From Undibacterium hunanense (lineage in GTDB: Bacteria > Pseudomonadota > Gammaproteobacteria > Burkholderiales > Burkholderiaceae_D), in the NCBI RefSeq assembly GCF_014284335.1, contig NZ_JACOGF010000009.1:124001-188000 (forward strand): a stretch of 64,000 nt of DNA, in the 5' to 3' direction. Within the stretch, counting starts at the first letter, position 1, and every line of letters begins with the position of its first letter. A program made the translations under genes and the position numbers. Positions 8,236 through 18,345 of this stretch are shown here, one piece after another. Under the pieces are notes generated by a model that made no database searches, was not told the origin of the DNA, and worked only from the letters and a program-made list of their open reading frames with translations.

Positions 8236-9090
8236 TTATTTCAGAGCAGGTTTTTCCGGGGATTCGGCCGGAATTTTTTTCCTGACCTGCAGATTTTGTC
8301 CCAGACTTTCAAAACTGCTGGCTGCCTGCAAATGCTTAAGGCTGATTTTCTCCCAGTCGCTTGTCGCAGTACACTTGAGCTTGTCTGTTTTTGCATTCAT
8401 GGAAAAGCTGAGGTTCTTGTCTTTGCCCAGCATGATCAGGCGGCAATAGGTGTTGTCCCTGGCAGTTTCCAGCACATAGGGGTGTTGTTCATCGTCATAA
8501 AAAGCGATGTTTGCCGGTGTTGGCAAGTCTTCCCACTCATTGGCTGGCATGCTGAAAGTCTGGATCAGTTTACCGTTCAGGCTCAGGCGTTTGACGATGC
8601 GTTTCTTGTCTGAACTGGCATCCATGCAGTCTATGAAGCTGACATTGCCTGGTGCATTGATGGCCGTTGAGGACGTGCAGACATCAATGCCATGGCTATC
8701 GTGTTCAGTCATGATCCTGGCGTGGGTATCGGCAGACATGGCCTTGGCAAAGCTGACTGACCGGGCAAGCACAATGGTTTTATCGTCGATGATACTGACT
8801 TCGTCATAGTCCAGGTCTTGCCAGACAGGAAAAGAAACCAACCACCATTTTTCTTGCCGACGGATTGAATAGCTCACTGATGATTTGCTGTTGCCATTGG
8901 CTGCACCTGTCGCTTTGTCTGCCTCGTGCATTTTCAACCAGGGTAGCAATGTGACAGTCTTGCCGCCCCTGGTTTGCTCACAGCCAGTTAAACCTGGCAA
9001 TACAGCAAGTACAGACAATAACAGGCCCGTGTGCAACAGGCCCCTGCACAGGAATGAAAATTGGAATGGATGTCTGTGAAATGCCTGCAA
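8236..9090 (-). CDS. Putative lipoprotein, unknown function
   Basis: 284 residues. Hydrophobic leader followed by a lipobox (LTGC, Cys near residue 37), so it is predicted to be lipid-anchored and exported. The first codon appears to be TTG at 9090; no in-frame ATG precedes the lipobox, so the exact start is uncertain. The mature part is polar with no motif I recognise, and contains several Cys residues that could pair. The DUF3592 gene follows on the same strand. Confidence 0.65.
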   Translation of the reverse strand: MQAFHRHPFQFSFLCRGLLHTGLLLSVLAVLPGLTGCEQTRGGKTVTLLPWLKMHEADKATGAANGNSKSSVSYSIRRQEKWWLVSFPVWQDLDYDEVSIIDDKTIVLARSVSFAKAMSADTHARIMTEHDSHGIDVCTSSTAINAPGNVSFIDCMDASSDKKRIVKRLSLNGKLIQTFSMPANEWEDLPTPANIAFYDDEQHPYVLETARDNTYCRLIMLGKDKNLSFSMNAKTDKLKCTATSDWEKISLKHLQAASSFESLGQNLQVRKKIPAESPEKPALK

Positions 9091-9240
9091 GCCGGTCTTT
9101 CTATGGAAACTGCATTGAAACTACAAAAACGCAGAAAACACAGATGTTGCCACAACTACTGGTCAACACGGCTATATTCCATGACAATGGGCACAAAAAC
9201 GACTATGTGCCCAGTTTGGCTGCATTCTACAGACAAGCAG

Positions 9241-9741
9241 CTAAGGCAAATACAGGCTGAGCTGGCCAGTAGTACTTAACCTGGCCTTCAGTATATCCAC
9301 ATGCGCATCCAAAGCCAGTTCCATGTTTACCTGCATGGCGGCAGCAATGACGTCTATATCCTGACTGCTGATTTCAACGATGCCAAAGCGGAACTGGTAA
9401 GCCCAGTTGCGCACGCCGACAGAAAATTCCATTCTGTCCAGTAGCGGATGGATGGCTGCCACCTGCGACGGCAGCCACAAGACATCACGACGGTAAGGCT
9501 GAAATCCTTCCCCCATGTCCACCTGGTAAGTTGTACGTGGCTGGATGATGCCCAGCGCGGTAAACGCCTGTAGTTTGATCTTGCTGCCAAACACCTGGCT
9601 GGGTGAGTAGTAGACTACCCTATCGCCAGCTTGCAGGCGACGCAAAGGGGCAGCCTTGCCATGGCATACCTGCATGAAGCCATCGCGCTGACCACCTTGC
9701 ACGTGGTCAGCCGAGGCAACTGCGATCCAGTTACGTGCCAT
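9241..9741 (-). CDS. EVE domain protein (UPF0310)
   Basis: 166 residues of the EVE/PUA-like fold (YTH superfamily), a small domain thought to read modified bases in nucleic acids. Typical segments: [11 protein letters not shown] at the start, [18 protein letters not shown] and QPYRRDV. The ATG at 9741 lies two bases after the stop of the VOC gene, so the two are probably translated together. A longer frame to 9858 is only overlap with that gene. Cellular role unknown. No restriction or other defence gene is adjacent. Confidence 0.85.
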   Translation of the reverse strand: MARNWIAVASADHVQGGQRDGFMQVCHGKAAPLRRLQAGDRVVYYSPSQVFGSKIKLQAFTALGIIQPRTTYQVDMGEGFQPYRRDVLWLPSQVAAIHPLLDRMEFSVGVRNWAYQFRFGIVEISSQDIDVIAAAMQVNMELALDAHVDILKARLSTTGQLSLYLP

Positions 9742-9743
9742 GA

Positions 9744-10106
9744 TCAGCCCGGGGTAAAAACGCGCAGGCGGTGACCGTCTGCATCCAGTGCTACGAAAGT
9801 GTAGCCAAAATCCAGCGCACGCGGGGTTTGCGCAATGCTCAGTCCGCGTGCTGCCCACTGTGCATGGGTGGCATCAACGGTAGCCTTGTCAGCGACGCTG
9901 AAAGCCAGTTCGCTGCCGCCAACGGCGGTGGCTGCCGGTTCAACCGTGGCAGCTGACCACAAGCCCAGCATGACACCGGAAGTGAGTTTGAACAGAGCAA
10001 AGGTGTCTGAGTTTTCTATAGGCGTCAAACCCAGCAATTCGCTGTAGAAAGCGGCGCTGGCTTGTGGACTGGAGACATACAAAAGAATATAGCCTGGATT
10101 AAACAT
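9744..10106 (-). CDS. VOC family (glyoxalase/bleomycin-resistance fold) protein
   Basis: 120 residues with the vicinal-oxygen-chelate beta-alpha-beta-beta-beta repeat: [22 protein letters not shown] at the N-terminus and [13 protein letters not shown] at the end. The start ATG 10106 has AGGAGTG upstream. Members range from metalloenzymes to binding proteins, and the reaction cannot be deduced here. Forms a two-gene unit with the EVE gene. Confidence 0.85.
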   Translation of the reverse strand: MFNPGYILLYVSSPQASAAFYSELLGLTPIENSDTFALFKLTSGVMLGLWSAATVEPAATAVGGSELAFSVADKATVDATHAQWAARGLSIAQTPRALDFGYTFVALDADGHRLRVFTPG

Positions 10107-10230
10107 GAAATGACACTCCTGATAATGAGATATGAGGTAAATACCTTGAGCCATGTGCTCAAGGCCTGGCCATGGTATGCCCGGCTAGTGTCAGTTTCTG
10201 TCAGTAGTGTTTTGCAGGACGAGGGTGGTG

Positions 10231-10267
10231 AAAACAATGCGGGCACCAGAATCCGGTGCCCGCATTG
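10231..10267 (-). terminator. Intrinsic terminator of the FAD-oxidase operon
   Basis: A perfect 13-base stem (10235-10247 with 10255-10267) and 7-base loop. On the minus strand it is followed by a T run. It lies about 80 bases past the stop of the amine-oxidase gene. Confidence 0.85.
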
Positions 10268-10347
10268 TGATTGTCAATGCATGATGGGAATGCATGGTGG
10301 AAATACATCACGGACCGCTAGTTGGGCCCGTCAATTTGAGAACCTGC

Positions 10348-12360
10348 TTATTTGCCCGAGCAGATAAAGGGATAATGGGTGTTGTCTATCAGCGGTATGA
10401 CACCGAAGAAATCATTCAATACCGATTCGGCCGTGCAGTAAGCGCCTTCTACCCAGGCCTGGTCATTTGAATAGGCTTCACCGACGATGAAGATATTGGT
10501 ATCTGCGCCCGGTATCAGTTGTGAAGGCTTGCGGATTTTTTGCTGTACGTCGCCAATATCATAATGCGCAGCCCAGGCATGATAGCCGGCATTGAATGGC
10601 GGCAGGGACCAGTCTATATAGGCGGCGTCCAGCGGTTCCGGCACGGCAGTAAAATCAGCATTCGGGCCGAAATGAATATTTGCCAACTGCTTGCGCACCA
10701 TCTTCAGCATGCGTGGCGGCAGCTTGCGCGGACCTTTCAGTGGTTCGGTGTTTTCAGATATGGGTATATGCCTTTGCTCATCCGGCCCCAGTTCCAGTTC
10801 TTGCCAGAAGGTGGTGAACATTTCATCGTCATAGGCGGCCAGCAGGCCGTACACCGGTTCCGCCGTCTTGTCGGTGGCATTGTTGCCAAAATAGACTACC
10901 ATGCGCACCGGATTATCCGTGACGCTGGGGCCTATGGTATTGCGTGTTGAGGCTGCCAGCAACTGTTCTTCCTGTGGCACGGTCAGGCGCTCCTGCAGGC
11001 GCTGCTCCACAACTTTCAACAGGCTTTCGGCGCTGGAATACGGCGTGTTCATGATCTCTGCCTGAGCATCTACTGCCGGTCTGGCAATTTTCAGCAAATA
11101 CCTTTCAGGGAATTGCTGTTTTTCCAGTGTTAGCAAGACATCCTTGGTGACTTCATAGCTGGTCAGTTGTGGTGCATAGCTGGCCTGGGTCAGCCACCAC
11201 GGGTCTTTGAAAAACATGCCTATCTTGTACGAAGGCTGCATGATGGATGCTTCCATATACAACTGCACTTTCTGCGCGTTCAATACATCCAGCCCGGCAT
11301 GGCTTTCATAGCGTGTCGCCTGTGCCACCAGTTCCAGTGCATAGCGCGGCATGGCCAGCCAGGCGGCATCGGTGGTGCCACTGGCAGATTTCTTGTTCGG
11401 GTTATCGCGGTTGGCGATGTTGTAGTGGATGACATGATCGATGTCGAGTATGGAATGCAGACGGCGGTTGGGTTGGTAATCAAAAATTACACCCTTGTCT
11501 TTTGCCAGTTGTTTGACGGTTTCGAACAGGGTCTTGAACATGCCCGAATAACCGGTCGTCAGGGTTTTGTATTGGTTGCCGGGTGTGAATTCATTATTGG
11601 CCTGGAAAGCCACTGCGGCATTCCAGTTGATCACATTCGATGTATAGCCATTACCATCGGCAGCATAGTTATAGCCTTCAGAACCCAGTTGGTCAAACAT
11701 CAGGTTCCAGTATCCGATATCCTTGAGTTTATCGCCTTTCTGGAAGATGGATGATTCCGGCAATTCAGCCGTGATTTTGCCATGCTGGTAAAAGTGATCC
11801 CATTCACGCCGGGTTTGTGGCCCGGTAGTGGCGGTGACAGCCAGGTCTTCAACCACAGTAAACCCCTGATTCGGCGACAGACTGGCAAGATAGTTGTTGG
11901 CGTTATAGGGTGCGGGGTTACGCGAAGTCACATCTTGCAGGTAGAAATTTTCGCTGCGCAGATAATACAGGGGATTGTCAGATTCATTGAAGGGAACTGA
12001 ATACTGATCCAGCCCCAGCTTGGCAATCACGGTTGTCACCAGTCTGTGGCCCGGTGCCTTGCCATTATTTGCATCCTTGGCTTTACTATTCCACTCCGAA
12101 TAGCGCATGCCACCCAGTTCCACATAGGATTTGCCGGGGTCATCCTGATAATGCCAGGTACAGACGCGGGCACCCGGCGCGCGGCTGCCGTGGTCTTCTT
12201 TGCTGAAATCGTACTTGCCCCAGTCAAACAGTTCAAGCTTGTCACCTTTGAGCAGCAGCTTGTGGTGTTCATGTTCCCTGGTTTGTCCGCTTAACAGACG
12301 CCAGGCAGTGTACAGGCCAGCTGCGCCGGCCCCGAAGATGGAATAGGTTTTGTTTGTCAT
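10348..12360 (-). CDS. FAD-dependent amino acid/amine oxidase family protein
   Basis: 670 residues. N-terminal dinucleotide-binding motif FGAGAAGLYTAWRLL, then the substrate/FAD segment ELGGMRYSEW, and the closing FAD motif FIVGEAYSNDQAWVEGAYCTAESVL, the pattern of flavin amine oxidases and L-amino-acid oxidases. No signal peptide is visible, so it is probably cytoplasmic. The large middle insertion makes it longer than typical monoamine oxidases (about 450-500). Last gene of an operon with a second, unrelated-type FAD oxidase and a small barrel-like protein. Products of the family are an imine or keto acid, ammonia and hydrogen peroxide; the substrate here is unknown. Confidence 0.8.
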   Translation of the reverse strand: MTNKTYSIFGAGAAGLYTAWRLLSGQTREHEHHKLLLKGDKLELFDWGKYDFSKEDHGSRAPGARVCTWHYQDDPGKSYVELGGMRYSEWNSKAKDANNGKAPGHRLVTTVIAKLGLDQYSVPFNESDNPLYYLRSENFYLQDVTSRNPAPYNANNYLASLSPNQGFTVVEDLAVTATTGPQTRREWDHFYQHGKITAELPESSIFQKGDKLKDIGYWNLMFDQLGSEGYNYAADGNGYTSNVINWNAAVAFQANNEFTPGNQYKTLTTGYSGMFKTLFETVKQLAKDKGVIFDYQPNRRLHSILDIDHVIHYNIANRDNPNKKSASGTTDAAWLAMPRYALELVAQATRYESHAGLDVLNAQKVQLYMEASIMQPSYKIGMFFKDPWWLTQASYAPQLTSYEVTKDVLLTLEKQQFPERYLLKIARPAVDAQAEIMNTPYSSAESLLKVVEQRLQERLTVPQEEQLLAASTRNTIGPSVTDNPVRMVVYFGNNATDKTAEPVYGLLAAYDDEMFTTFWQELELGPDEQRHIPISENTEPLKGPRKLPPRMLKMVRKQLANIHFGPNADFTAVPEPLDAAYIDWSLPPFNAGYHAWAAHYDIGDVQQKIRKPSQLIPGADTNIFIVGEAYSNDQAWVEGAYCTAESVLNDFFGVIPLIDNTHYPFICSGK

Positions 12361-12430
12361 GATGTCGTGTCGCCGTTGTTGTTGAGTCGATGAGTGCTAT
12401 CGTGAATGCTGGCTTGGCTGCTCATTCCCA

Positions 12431-13624
12431 TTATTTCAATTGCGTAAAATATTTGTAACCGGTGGAAAAATGCGAGATGTCAAATGGCGTGTGGCCATCC
12501 AGGGCCAGGTCGGCCAGTATTTTTCCCAGCAGTGGTACAAATTTTCCGGCCCAGCCTGTGGCATAAATCACGATGTCCTTGTGTGCGGGCACATAGGCTG
12601 GAGCAAAATCAACCAGCAATTCCTTGTTGGGGATTTTGCTCAACGCCACCAGACAGGTGGATGTGTAATGCGGTACCGGGTCCAGGCCCGACATATGGTT
12701 TTTGACCCACTCTGCCGAGTAGGCCAGCTCTTGCGGATTGGGCACCAGGCTGCGTTGTCCGGGAGAGTCAAGCGGTGTGATCACGAAATCAGATGCAACC
12801 CGTATATAACCAGGATAATTCCAGCTGACTTCAGGGAAACCATAAAACTGGTTGCCATTGCTGCCCACAGGATTTTGAAACACGAACCAGGTCGGGTATT
12901 GAACCTGCGGTGAAGTCTTTTTATAAAATGCCGATGCCATATTCCAGTAAGTGGCGGCAACCTGAAACTTGAGCAATTTGAAAACAGCATCAGCATACGG
13001 CCCCGGAACCAGCACCAGTTTTTTTGCCGTGAAATTGCCCAGTGGCGTAGTCACTTCAAACTGATCATAGCGATGTTCTATTTTTGTGACTGGTGCTTCT
13101 TCCTTCAATGTCACCAGGCTGGATTTGCGATTCCAGTTGTACAGGGTTTGCTGGGTCGCCTTCAGATCTATGCTGGCGCCCTGGGGCTGGAACAGACCTG
13201 TGTAGGTGGATGGCAGATCCTTGAAATGGTATTGACTTTCAAGCTCGCTGGCGCTGACGGTGGTGTAAGGGACATTCTGCGCTTTCAGGGCAGTTTCTGC
13301 CTGTTTGATATTGCCCTCGGTCGAATGCACATCCGGGTCACCAAACCACAGGGTACCGACTTCATCCATCAGCGGTACCGGTGTCAGACTTTGCAATTCA
13401 TCCCAGAAAGGGATGGATTGTTTGACCAGCTTGACCATGTATTCATCGGGGTAAGGAATGCGGAACTGCCTTGAAACTCCGGCAGAACTACCCAGTTGAT
13501 TGATGAAGGTAAATTGTTCAAGCACCAGGGTAGTGACCTTGCGCTTGCTTAAGTGCCAGGCGGTTGACAGACCCATGGGGCCACCACCGATGACGATCAC
13601 ATCGAAGTGTTTGTCACTGTTCAT
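12431..13624 (-). CDS. Sarcosine oxidase / N-methyltryptophan oxidase-like FAD oxidoreductase
   Basis: 397 residues of the DAO/monomeric sarcosine oxidase family: VIVIGGGPMGLSTAWHLSKR at the N-terminus and ATGWAGKFVPLLGKILADL at the C-terminus, which binds FAD. A Cys in STCLVAL aligns by eye with the covalent flavin Cys of monomeric sarcosine oxidase. SAGVSRQFRIPY matches the conserved Arg-bearing loop. AGAGGA lies upstream of the ATG. It sits between the barrel-like gene and the amine oxidase in one operon, with a 70-base gap to the latter. Oxidative demethylation or deamination is likely; the substrate is unknown. Confidence 0.85.
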   Translation of the reverse strand: MNSDKHFDVIVIGGGPMGLSTAWHLSKRKVTTLVLEQFTFINQLGSSAGVSRQFRIPYPDEYMVKLVKQSIPFWDELQSLTPVPLMDEVGTLWFGDPDVHSTEGNIKQAETALKAQNVPYTTVSASELESQYHFKDLPSTYTGLFQPQGASIDLKATQQTLYNWNRKSSLVTLKEEAPVTKIEHRYDQFEVTTPLGNFTAKKLVLVPGPYADAVFKLLKFQVAATYWNMASAFYKKTSPQVQYPTWFVFQNPVGSNGNQFYGFPEVSWNYPGYIRVASDFVITPLDSPGQRSLVPNPQELAYSAEWVKNHMSGLDPVPHYTSTCLVALSKIPNKELLVDFAPAYVPAHKDIVIYATGWAGKFVPLLGKILADLALDGHTPFDISHFSTGYKYFTQLK

Positions 13625-13682
13625 AGCATGTCCTCTCTGTGTTCAATGTGGGCTGCCAGCACCGCTTTTCTACATCAAGGCA

Positions 13683-14528
13683 TCATGTCCTGATCAATGT
13701 GCCGACGGAGATATGGGGCCAGTCTATATCCAGGAAATTCAGTATCACCGTTTGCGTGTACTGCAATTGCAGGAAGTGACTGCCATCCGGGCGTTGCACC
13801 GTTTCTATCCAGAAAATTGCCTCCATCTTGGTGGCATTCGCGTTGATGGTCACGAAGGGGATATTCACAATTCCGCCTACCGGTATAGAGGCGACTGACA
13901 GCACTGTATTGCTGATGATGTTCTGGCCCTGTATGGCATCCACCAGGGCCTGGTTCATGTTGACGATGTATTCCTTTTTCATGCCGGGTGGCAGTTTCGT
14001 CAACGTGTACGGATCAAGATAGCCCAGCATCTTGTGCGCCAGGCCAGGCCCGGTGGGCTTGGCGCTGACCGGTGCAATTTGCGGGCCGCCTTTGGCACCA
14101 AAGCCTGAGCCTTGCGCCAGCAGGGAATCACCATGGGGTATGGTCGATTGCCGGACGATACTGGCCTTGCCTGGCGGCGCTGTAGTTGCCGGTACGTTCA
14201 GCCAGATGCCGGGTTCGATATGGATGCCTTCCATCGTCTGTGCATCATTGACCTGTTGCAGGTAAGTCAGACCAAAGATGTTGATGTCATTCTGGACCGA
14301 GCCACGATTGGGTACGGCACCACCGATGGCATTGAACTGTATTCTTTCCGTCGTCGTATTCAGGATCAGGCGAAAATCCTGCCCATTTTGCTTGTCGGGT
14401 ACGGCAATCAGGTTAAAGCCGCGACCAGACCAGCTTCCTTCCAGTTCAGACAAAAATCCCAGCGGTGACGTGGCCTGATGGCTGGGAGCTGCGGCGCGCA
14501 AGGGTGAATTGGCATTCATTGATGACAT
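13683..14528 (-). CDS. Barrel-like protein in FAD-oxidase operon, unknown function
   Basis: 281 residues, no signal peptide. FLSELEGSWSGRGFNLIAVPD near the N-terminus recalls the GxW strand of lipocalin/nitrobindin-type beta barrels, and homologs are often labelled heme-binding, but I cannot see a heme ligand motif. Pro/Gly-rich in the middle. AAGGA overlaps the first ATG (14528) and is better spaced from a second ATG at 14519, which may be the real start. First gene of the operon with the two FAD oxidases, so a role in handling their substrate or product is possible. Confidence 0.6.
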   Translation of the reverse strand: MSSMNANSPLRAAAPSHQATSPLGFLSELEGSWSGRGFNLIAVPDKQNGQDFRLILNTTTERIQFNAIGGAVPNRGSVQNDINIFGLTYLQQVNDAQTMEGIHIEPGIWLNVPATTAPPGKASIVRQSTIPHGDSLLAQGSGFGAKGGPQIAPVSAKPTGPGLAHKMLGYLDPYTLTKLPPGMKKEYIVNMNQALVDAIQGQNIISNTVLSVASIPVGGIVNIPFVTINANATKMEAIFWIETVQRPDGSHFLQLQYTQTVILNFLDIDWPHISVGTLIRT

Positions 14529-14915
14529 CCTTTTGAGGTTTTACTGCGTGAGAAAATCCAGAATTGTTCTAAAGAGTAAATACAAAAGCCTTAAGCAAGC
14601 TGGTTCAGACGAGACGGGCTTGCCTGCATGCAGTTATCTGAATTTGATTGCTTAAAATATAATTTAATTATTCAATAGTATAGTAAAAAAATTAACTTGT
14701 GAAGCGGGATTTCACGCAATTCCATGATTGGTGTTAGCAAAATGCCTGACCATTTTTGACGCACAAAGCAAAGGAATGTGGCAGTGACATGACAAGAAAT
14801 GACTACTACAGCCCAGGCAGGTGGCTGTGCAGTACTTTTGCCGGAGTGGAAGCGGAAGAGTGAGTGAGATGGCAGGGGGGAGAGGGCAGACTCGGAAGGA
14901 GCCTGCCCGGTCGCT
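14529..14915. other. AT-rich intergenic region with presumed operon promoter
   Basis: 387 bases without a credible gene. A strongly AT-rich core (about 14640-14700) probably holds the promoter of the leftward FAD-oxidase operon. No RNA gene or clear repeat is seen. Confidence 0.5.
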
Positions 14916-16190
14916 TTAATTCGCGCTTTGAGGTTGCTGCCCTGCGCTGTGATAGAGCGAAGGGATTTTATTCTTGCTGAGTATCATCATGCCCATGCTG
15001 GCTGCTGCCAGCAAGGCCCAGTTCAATCCAGGCAGGTGCAGGGTCTGGGCCAGGTCAAACAATATGCCGCCTGCCATGCTGCCGACCATGGTGCCCATGC
15101 TTTGATAGAACATTTGCTGCGACATCAGTCTGCCGGTATCAGTTGCCGATTTGTTGGCGAAACGGGCGATCAGCACATCCAGTGAAGGCCCATAAAATAC
15201 CTGGCCGAAGGACAGCAAAATCGCTGATGCGACGACTGCCGCTGCACTGTGGGTAAATACGACCATCAGTGCAAAACTCAAAAACAGACAGGTATACCCT
15301 ATCTTTAAAAAGCGGAAATGGTCACGCGTACGCACGGCACGACTGGAGATGGGTATCTGGAAGAAAATGATCACCAGTGCCGCCAGCCAGAAGGGGGTGG
15401 ATACCGGGATCTCGGGTGTAAACTTGGGGATGTGCAGGCTGAAGCCTATCATGGGCTGTACCGCAAAACACCAGAACACGGCATTCGACAAATGAAACAT
15501 CAATGGCAACTGCGAAGGGGCAGCGCTGTCGTTGTCATTATCGCTGCCACCATTGTTTGCATCTGTTGCTGAAGCTGAAGCAAGCTCAGAACGGCTTTCC
15601 TGTTCCAGTGCCAGGCTGTGTGCTTCATGGTCACTGATGGCGCGCATGGCTACCAGCATGAACAGGCCGTAGACAATGAAAGTGACCAGCACGATCAGAA
15701 ACACCAGTTTCAATTGCTCATGCGGCACCCAACTGGCCGTCAGATAACCGCCCACCAGGCCCATACGTATGGCAAATGCCAGCTTGCTGAACAGGGTGGC
15801 CTGATCAAGTTCTTTCAGCTTCAGCAGATAATTTTTTAAACCGGGAAAGGACAGGCCGCTGCCCAGGCCCGCCAGCAAGGCAAACAGTGCCAGCGCCCAG
15901 GCCTGTTGTAAATACGCCATGCAATACAGGGCAATACCTTCCAGCAGAATATTGCCGGATACCGCCAGTGGATGCGCTGCCAGGCGGGGGAAACGGCTAC
16001 CTGCATAAGAACCCAGCACACGTCCGAGGTTCAGCCCGAATAAAATCGATGCAGCCCAGAAGCCGGAAAACGCCTTGCCAGTTTCAGAGACGATGATAGG
16101 TGTATACAAGGCAACGCCGCCAGAGGCAATCGCCACACCAACATAAATCAGATAGGAATTAAAAGCGGGATTGAATTTCTTGTTTTGCAT
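14916..16190 (-). CDS. MFS transporter
   Basis: 424-residue membrane carrier with about 12 hydrophobic helices. Between the two six-helix halves is a long cytoplasmic loop rich in Asn/Asp/Ser (around DANNGGSDNDNDSAA), a low-complexity insert. Helices show drug-exporter-like features (GSYAGSRFPRLAA), but no diagnostic motif gives the substrate. The start is set at ATG 16190 (MQNKKFNPAF); an ATG at 16199 is equally possible, and the frame extends further without support. It stands alone. Confidence 0.82.
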   Translation of the reverse strand: MQNKKFNPAFNSYLIYVGVAIASGGVALYTPIIVSETGKAFSGFWAASILFGLNLGRVLGSYAGSRFPRLAAHPLAVSGNILLEGIALYCMAYLQQAWALALFALLAGLGSGLSFPGLKNYLLKLKELDQATLFSKLAFAIRMGLVGGYLTASWVPHEQLKLVFLIVLVTFIVYGLFMLVAMRAISDHEAHSLALEQESRSELASASATDANNGGSDNDNDSAAPSQLPLMFHLSNAVFWCFAVQPMIGFSLHIPKFTPEIPVSTPFWLAALVIIFFQIPISSRAVRTRDHFRFLKIGYTCLFLSFALMVVFTHSAAAVVASAILLSFGQVFYGPSLDVLIARFANKSATDTGRLMSQQMFYQSMGTMVGSMAGGILFDLAQTLHLPGLNWALLAAASMGMMILSKNKIPSLYHSAGQQPQSAN

Positions 16191-16440
16191 AGTGATCATG
16201 AGCGACCAGGGCGCTGTCATCACCTGAAAACAGCGAATAACCGGGGTCTGCCAGTAAGGATGACATCGGCTACACGCCAAAGTTCACAAACTTGAATATT
16301 TTTGTGAATTCAGGCAAGACGAAGATGCATCGTGGAAGCCCTTGATTGTACGCTTAATTGATGTGGGCTGTTGCCGCATCGAAAGAATAAATGCCTGACA
16401 GCTATTCGAACGCATCTCACCCCTATTGATGAAATGAGTT

Positions 16441-17142
16441 CTAAAAATGTCCAAGATAGAGCCAGGTCCAGCCTGCCAGCAAAGCCAGGCTCAGCACAAA
16501 CAGACCACCGGCACCGTTGGGGCGCAAGACGCCAAAATAGCCCAGCGCAACGGTTGCCACACCTTTCTTTGCCCGCTTCATGCCGCGCCAGCGCTGTATC
16601 ACTTTCAGGCCCGACAACACAAAGGTAAAGGTCGCACATGACAACAGCGAAACCCGGAATACATTAAGCAGATTGACTTCGCCCAGCGATACCTTTTTAT
16701 AAATGAGGCCGATCATCGCCATGATGAGCGCTGCACCAATAGAGATAGCAACATTCGCATACATGGTCTTGCGGCTGGTGACGGCGGCATCTTCCAGCTC
16801 ACATTTGAGCATGTCGACTTTTTCGTTGATCAGGGTCGAAGTCTCATGCTTGATGGCGATGATGCGCTGGTCTATTGCGGCACCTATCTGTGCGGTGGAA
16901 TAATCAATGAGCGACTTGATGTCTTCCTTGGTCATACTGCGCTGGTTATGTATTTCGTCTGACAGCAGGGCGATATTTCTGTCGACCTGTTCACCGGCCT
17001 GACGGATAACATCTGACAATTCCTTGCTGACATGGCTGATGGAACGATCAACCAGCGGCGCTACCCGTTCATCTATGACGCGGTTAAGACTGTTTTCAAA
17101 ATGCTCGGAAGCGTTTTTTAATTTCAGTGGGTCAAATGCCAT
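16441..17142 (-). CDS. Coiled-coil membrane protein, unknown function
   Basis: 233 residues. The first 130 are a charged, heptad-like helical region with no hydrophobic segment. Then follow three or four transmembrane helices (about 130-150, 158-180, 200-228). It resembles a cytoplasmic coiled coil anchored to the inner membrane. No family is recognised. It is transcribed leftward as a single gene, divergent from the outer-membrane barrel at 17405. Confidence 0.65.
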   Translation of the reverse strand: MAFDPLKLKNASEHFENSLNRVIDERVAPLVDRSISHVSKELSDVIRQAGEQVDRNIALLSDEIHNQRSMTKEDIKSLIDYSTAQIGAAIDQRIIAIKHETSTLINEKVDMLKCELEDAAVTSRKTMYANVAISIGAALIMAMIGLIYKKVSLGEVNLLNVFRVSLLSCATFTFVLSGLKVIQRWRGMKRAKKGVATVALGYFGVLRPNGAGGLFVLSLALLAGWTWLYLGHF

Positions 17143-17404
17143 TCTTTCTCCGGGGCTTGATGTCGTGAAGCTGCCTGCGATGTCTGACGGGACGATACCT
17201 GCAAGATCGAAATATAGTACTTGTCAAAATTGATTTCAGTATTGTTATTTCTTTCTATACGCTTGCCCTTACTGTCATTCGCTGCCTGCTTAGTTGCTTA
17301 GCTGTTTTTACTGCGCAAGCATTGTTGCAAGACCCGTTGCTGAACCGGGGGCATGCCTGATTTGACAGAGCTTACGCAAAATCATTTACCTACAAAGGCT
17401 TATC

Positions 17405-18016
17405 ATGCTGATGAAAAAATTATCCCTTGCCATAGCGGCCATGGCTGCGCTGACTGCGCATACTTTTGCTTCCGCCCAGGCTTATACCGGCGCGACTATT
17501 GGTCGTAGCGATCAGTCATTGGGCTGCAGCTTTGCCACTACATGTGACACCAAGTCGAATAATTTCAAGGTCTTTGGTGGCTATAATATTGACAAGAATT
17601 TTGCAGTGGAACTGGCTTATTTTTCTTTGGGTTCTGCAAATTATTCTTATCCCGCTTCGAATAGTCCTTATGGGAATGTCGCTGCATCTGGAGCGATGTT
17701 TAACTCCAAAGTCAAACAAAGCGGCGTCAGCCTGGCAGCCATCTATAAACTGGAATTTAATGAAAGCTTTGGTGGCTTTGCCAAATTGGGCATAGCCAAT
17801 GTTAAAGAGGAGCAGTCGTTTTCCGTTCCAGGCATTGCAACAATCAGTGATTCTTCGTTCCGTTCGAACAAGGCCTTGTTTGGTTTGGGGCTGACGTATA
17901 AATTAAGCCCGGACTGGACCTTGCGGGCAGAGGCTGAAAAATTGAATCCCGGTACCTTCTCTGGTAAAGGCAGGGCTGCAACCAATTTCAACATAGGCGC
18001 GCAATACAATTTCTAA
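17405..18016 (+). CDS. Outer-membrane beta-barrel protein (OmpA/opacity-like)
   Basis: 203 residues. Signal peptide ends near ASAQA (about residue 25), then alternating beta strands and a terminal Phe (NIGAQYNF), the export signal for outer-membrane barrels. Size fits an eight-stranded barrel. One Cys pair (GCSFATTC) sits in the first extracellular loop. AAAGG lies six bases before the ATG. A close paralog follows at 18346 sharing KVFGGYNIDKNFAVE. Role is probably structural or surface adhesion; not known. Confidence 0.82.
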   Translation: MLMKKLSLAIAAMAALTAHTFASAQAYTGATIGRSDQSLGCSFATTCDTKSNNFKVFGGYNIDKNFAVELAYFSLGSANYSYPASNSPYGNVAASGAMFNSKVKQSGVSLAAIYKLEFNESFGGFAKLGIANVKEEQSFSVPGIATISDSSFRSNKALFGLGLTYKLSPDWTLRAEAEKLNPGTFSGKGRAATNFNIGAQYNF

Positions 18017-18044
18017 TTGCACAGGCAGGTTGTCATTGCCAATG

Positions 18045-18078
18045 AAAAAGCAAAACCTGCAATCAGGTTTTGCTTTTT
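18045..18078 (+). terminator. Intrinsic terminator after first barrel gene
   Basis: A 15-base perfect stem (18045-18059 with 18064-18078, loop CAAT) followed by a T-rich tail. It separates the two barrel genes into different transcripts. Confidence 0.9.
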
Positions 18079-18345
18079 GTTTTTATTTTTATTGAAGACT
18101 TCTTAACTGACGCAGGCAAGGTAGAAACCGTAGTCACGGCCAAAGTCTAGCCAGTCGGTACCGGCCAGACATAAATACGGTACTTGCGTATAAAAGTTTT
18201 ATTTCTGCAAGTTTTTGTATAAACTGCAACTTGCAACCTGAGTAATAAAACAAGTGTTTTTGGTCATGATGCCATACACCTTTGATGCTTCGGGTCCGGT
18301 TTTCTGATTCAGTTCAGATACATTGATAAACGAATAAGGGTTTTT

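Noticed and set aside
9241..9741. EVE protein as part of a restriction/defence island
   Set aside because: Neighbours are a VOC protein, a lipoprotein and FAD oxidases; no nuclease or methylase is present.
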